From Montifringilla adamsi (lineage: Eukaryota > Chordata > Aves > Passeriformes > Passeridae): DNA of 64,000 bases. The stretch is from NCBI GenBank assembly GCA_017590115.1, contig JAGGNK010011892.1:3749993-3813992 (forward strand). The letters are read 5' to 3'. Position numbers and translations under genes: made by a program. The notes under the pieces were generated by a model. The model did no database searches and was not told where the DNA came from. It worked only from the letters and a program-made list of their open reading frames with translations. This document shows, piece by piece, positions 55,101-61,100 of this stretch; the stretch's first letter is position 1, and every line of letters begins with the position of its first letter.

Positions 55101-58100
55101 GAAGCACACTTAATTACTTTAACAACCATCCTGCTCCTCTAACTAACCCAGTATGTATAGCTGCAGGCAAAAGACAGAAGGTAACGGCACAGTACGGAGG
55201 CCAACGTTTCCCACCTGGCAGGAGTCACCGGCGTACTCCGGCGGGCAGGCGCACGTCTCCACGCTGTGCGCGATGCTGCCGCTGCCCTCGCTGGTGGCCT
55301 CCTCCAGCCCGACCTCGCCAAGCGTCAGGCGCTGAGTCTCCGTGAAGTACAGCGCCCGGATGTGCAAGCCATCCAGCCTGGACAGGATGGTCATCAGCTC
55401 TTCTCGGGATACCAGCTCAGCGCTGCTGGCGTGCCTGAAGCTGCCCTGCACATCAAGGGGTACAAAATGAGCACAGCGCTGCAGCTGCTTGAAAGAGTAG
55501 CTTCAAAGAAGACCAGAGGACAGAAAAAGGGACAAAACACCCATGGAGCAGATTTGTCTCATGCCAGCTGGTGAGGGGTAATAGTGCCCAGGAGAGTAGA
55601 CACATAATGGGTGCAAAAAAGAATAATGAGCATAAAGAAAGGTATGTAGCTTTGACTGTGCAAGGTAAGTATGGCTTCAAGGCATTCAAAAGTGAAGAAG
55701 CCCGTAGCTTCTTCTTTAGTCATCCAAATTTCTTTGAGATCTCACCCAGCAAACCATAAAACATGGTTTTATTTTTATTTTTAAGAGTAAGTGAAGTCCT
55801 AGAAACTGAATCCTTTCTTTTCTGCTAATAAACACAGCATTGTTGAAAATGGAATTTGGCTTGAAGAAACATCTTCTTTGCCTGCATATGAAATAAATTA
55901 CACCCAGTTCAACCTTCTGAGCACAGGTTTAAGGTAGGAATAATCCCTGGTGAATTCACCTGCCTGAATATTGGACAGCCCATTCTAAACTAGTACCTAG
56001 ACACCAAGGAAAACAGATCACAATTCATTCCATCCCTATTAAGTACAGTCTGTGGCTGCAATGAATCACCTTCTATTGAGGACTGATTCAGCATTACTCC
56101 ATTGCCCTGGAGGGAATGCTAAGGGCTACTTTGCACAAGATGCCAACCCAGAGGTGCTAAAATCAGGAGTCATGAACCAGAACCCAGGTTCAATGTGGCA
56201 GTAAAGAGAGATGAAAAATATTCTTTATATTTAAGGTCTACAGGGTTTAATTTTATATTCCTCACCATTTCCAGGTATTTGGTATTTCTGCACATACTCT
56301 GCATCTATGTGTGTATTTTTATGTAACTCTGGAAGGAAAAGAGATGGCTATTCCTTTTTCAGTTCTTACCTCTACCAGCTGCACTCGGCCATAATATTGA
56401 CGATCAGGCAGTGGGTTGTTAGGATCCACATAAACAATGTCCATTTGTTGGCCCTGTGTGAAAATGAGGATATAACATGGCTGTTTCACTACTTGTTATG
56501 GGAAAGTGTTGAGATACAATAAATTTTGGTGAAGCACATTAATCCTGTTGTTTGAGTAATACTAGGAAAACTGTCTTTTTCTCAGGAAAGTGGTTTAGTG
56601 AGCACTGTGTTCTGGTGCCAGCAAGGTTTTCACTGCTTTTGCCTACTAACAACCTTGTTTTCGAGTAAAACATCAAGAGAATAAAATTAATGCTGATCAA
56701 CTGTCAGAGAAACTAGTTATTACCTTAGAATAAAAATGGTTTTGCATTTTGAAATGCTTCTTTGCATCCTGGTGCACCAGAACTATGGGTATTATGGTAG
56801 CAGTTTATGAGGTACATTTCCCAATAGGAATCCTAGAGCATTCAACTGGTATTTCTGATGGTGTGAGGAAACAAAACACCCCCCCTTGAGAATCTCAACA
56901 AACAGCTAAAGATTTCAATTTTGGCTCTAAAGTGGTTAAATTAAAAAACTGTCAACCTAAATTGCATTTTTATTTCAGTCCCCTGAAGTCTTATAATTAT
57001 GCTTAGTTTTATGCTGAAAAAAATCACAGAAAATGAGATTAATTACTCATGAAATCCAGGGCATTTTTTGCAGAGATGAGGCCACACTTGTTGACAAATG
57101 TGCAATGCATTGATTACTTTTTTTCCACAGGCATATTCTACAGAGAAAATCCTGGTTTATCTTTTTACTTGCTCTGCAAATCAGTCATGCTTAATAATAT
57201 ATTACTTTGGCAACAGAGACAGATACGTTGATGGCTTTGAGCAAAATGAAGTAAAATCACTTTTATAAAAATGGTTAATGGTTTTAATAGTTAAGCTAAT
57301 GGTTTTAATAGTTTAGTACACTATAAGAGCAAAATTTTCCATAGTTGTTAAGTACAATAAAAGTCATAGTATTTGTATTGCTTATAAGAAATAATAGTAT
57401 TTTAAAGCTTACTGTTAGTCGTATATCAGGTTTCTTATCCAGAAGAACCATGCCCTCACTGGGTAAGCCAAAAGATTTCACTTGGTAACTTAGGAAGCCA
57501 CCATATGAAGAAAGCTGTAACAAAACGCACAAGACCAGATATACTTTACTGCACTATTGCTTGATATTAATGTAAATTTTAATTCCAGTTTATCTCATCT
57601 TCCAGCACTATAAATAACACATTTACTCTTTGTTCTTCAGAAAAAAATATGAAAATATTGCCGTTTGGAAGAAGTTACTTTCTATTTTGGTTACTGTGTG
57701 TATCTGACAGATGAGCAGATACTGTTTTCTGAAAGGTTACCTGCATCATGTTTGGGGTTTTTTTCATACTTGGGTTCACACCACCTTTGTCATGAAGAAA
57801 TCCCACAGTTACATGAATATTGTTCTTCCCCTGACTGTACAGAGCAGATTTGGTGCATCAAGAACAGACATCAGACTGACAGTGAAAGCGGTGGTGAACC
57901 TCTTGAATAGCCATGGATGAAAAGGAGGCAGACTAAGTATGTTTAAAGCCAGCCTTTTCTAAACTTACTGCAAACATGAATCCAATCAGGATTCCTTTGC
58001 TCTACCTTCAGGACAGGATTTCTGCTGGTATCAGCTCTGTTGTAAGCAGACTGTGCCTGTAGGTTGACTGAAAGCAGCTACAGGTGACCAGAGGTGGCCT

Positions 58101-61100
58101 CAAACCCAACTGAACACGGGGCTGCTGCCCAGAACAGACACAGGCAGTGTGGTTGAACCACCCAACAAACACAGCACGCCCCTGGGTGCTGGGTGAGGGA
58201 CTCAGTGCAAAACACCCTGGGAACAAAGGAAGCTCCAGGCACAGCCTAGATAGCTTTTGTTCCAAGAAGAGCCTCAAAGGAAGGTTTGTGGACACCAGGT
58301 GAAATCAGGCATTTTGCCACAGAAGTCCTACTTTGGTTTGCACCTCTCTCATTTGCCCTTACATCTTATCCTTGATTATGCCATGGAAGAATTGTTTTGT
58401 CAGGTTCTGCTCTTCTAAAGGGAAGCACCAGCCTTTGATTTACCCCTCTGCATATCTCTGATTAATTAAAAACAAAATACTGACATCTCAATACTAAATT
58501 TGTTCTGTGGATCACAGGTCCATAAATAATGCTATTCTCCTTACCCGACTGCATTTTCAAAAGTATCATTTGGAACATTAGCTACGGTTTGCCAACACAA
58601 TCAAATTATCCTCTACAAATGAATTCTTTAAAAAATAAGAAAATTCAAATTAGAGTTTATTTCCTCTTTAACATGTTTCAGAACTGCACCATTTGAGAGG
58701 CATTTTTCAATTGTTTTTTTACAGGACAATATTGATGTTATGAACTAACCTCTGTATTCTCTAGTACAGTACTTATTTTCTAATGTCAAAAGTGGTTTCT
58801 TAAATAGAATGTTAAAACATGAAAGAAAATGGGGACAACATGATCCAAATTTCTCAATTACTCTTAGTTTCTGCACTGCTACACATCTTATATTTGATTC
58901 CCTTTTAACTTCATAAACAAAAGACAGAGAGGAAAGAAAATATAAACTGCTAAATATAAATGTTCCAGTGGAACCAGTTGAAAGGTTTCATAAATGAAAA
59001 ACAGTATTTATGCCCTCATCATAAAGAAAAATAGCTGAAGTGATCTTGTTCATATTTTCCAAAAGAGATGCTATCACTGGAAGCAGACCAAACCCTGACA
59101 TTTTCGAAACACAATAACACGAATAACTGGTAAATTTATGAACTCGTAAACTCACCACTAGATAGCATTTTGGGGGACTTTCATTACTGCAGTATTGCCT
59201 GTGCTAAAATATACACTCATACACAGCGTAAAGCAAAAGCAGAACCCAAATTAGAAGTATTTTATTTGCAGTGCTGTCACTGTAAATAACAGCATGTGTT
59301 GGCAGGCCTAGGACCTAGGTAGATACTACAACATGCAACATAAGTCAGCACTGATCTTAATAGCTGTGTTTAAAAAGGATTATTGCCTGCTTTATACCTT
59401 GTTATGGAACAAAAGTACTTTTGGTTTAACACTGCAGATAACATCTGCTTTAACATGAAATTTCTTTCAAAAATAATTTGTGGGCACTGAAATAAGAACT
59501 TTTATAACATCAAGAAAAAGCACCCAAACTAAATGTGCTGTTTGCCTGAGATATATATATATATACACACATCTCTGACACAAGAAAGCAGGAGGAAAAA
59601 TAATGCTCTAGTCTTGAAAATGAGGACTAGGAGAAACTTCAAAAATTGAACCATCTTTCATGTCTTGGTGTCTACACCACATCTTTTCTCTTGTGTGTCA
59701 GTAGGATCTGAAAAGCCTGTGTCCTGCAACAGGCTGGTAACTATTGGCACTGCCAGAGCTCCAAAGAGGGGGCTCTGGACCTGGATGTCACCATTAGCAA
59801 AGTCCCCTGGTCGGTGTGACCCTCAGGCTGAGAAGCTGATGGCACTAACCATGAGCAGAAGGCTGCTCCCATGCATGGGTCGACAGAACAGCAAGCAGCC
59901 CCAAGAACACAAAGGGTAGAAAACCAGTTGATGCTCTTCCCAAGCAATATATCCAAAGCAAAAGGCTGGGGGCTTTTGTGTGCCACTGAGCACATAATCA
60001 GCATTTATTCTTTTGGAAATCTGCCCAGGACATACTCTAGAGAATCTAAAGAATTGACAAGCCCTATGCATTCTGGGTTTCAGAGCAGCCACACTGGCAA
60101 GTTCTACATGTTCTGGGCTTCAGAAAAGCAGCTGAAGGTACCAGCTGCTTGAGCCATTGGAGCCATTGAGCTCTTGATCATGCTGTTCACATTAAGACCT
60201 GTCTGGCACCAAGAAATATCATTAATTCTGTGTTATCGCTTAATTTCAAAACCATACTCAGAAGTTAAATGTTGTAATTCCTGGCATGACAGGTAAGAGA
60301 GACAAGTGAAGAGAGTGAAACTTATCTACAAAAACAATGATCTTTATCAATGATGCTGGTAAAAAAAAATTATTACATGTTACTAAAATAGAAGAGTTAG
60401 GCGGCATTTACCTTCTCTCCCAGGTAGGATGTTGGTGCTTTCCAGTACAAATTCTGCACAGAAGCTGGCAATTCTTGAACATCAGCCACCACACTGTTAC
60501 TGACTGGATTGAAAGTGACTGGAATGTCCATATTTTCATCTACTGCCTCCAGGTGCCAGTTCCTCATATCCACAAACTAATGAAAAACATAAAGGAAAAC
60601 AAAAGTTTGCCTCATCCCTTATTAAAACTTCACCAGCACCAAGTAATGAGAAGAATTGTTTAGCCTCTAAATTCCTCAGCATGAGATCCAACCCCTTCAG
60701 AGCCAGCCTAAAGTGTTTGAACAATGGATATTTCATGGACCTCAAAAGAGAATGAAAATGTGAAGATGTGCTAAAGCTCCTTGGGATGCAGGCATTTGGT
60801 TTGTCACCTGGAAACTAAATTTTGTCTTCAGCCACAGAAGGACATAGCCTTCTGGGGCTGACTAGGAACTGTGAACACAAACCCAAGGATATAATTTGGA
60901 GATGCTTTTTTAAGTCCATTCCAAAATCCAATCTTTGTCTCTCAGAGTTTGGAACAGGTTAACTGTAAGGAAGGGGACATGGCATGACATTTTAGAGAGG
61001 CAGGCCATGTAGCCTAATATTCTGCCTCTTTAATGCACATTTTATGTTTATGGCTGTTGTTTCATGAGAGACCATGCCTCTTTTTTATCATTATTCTGGA

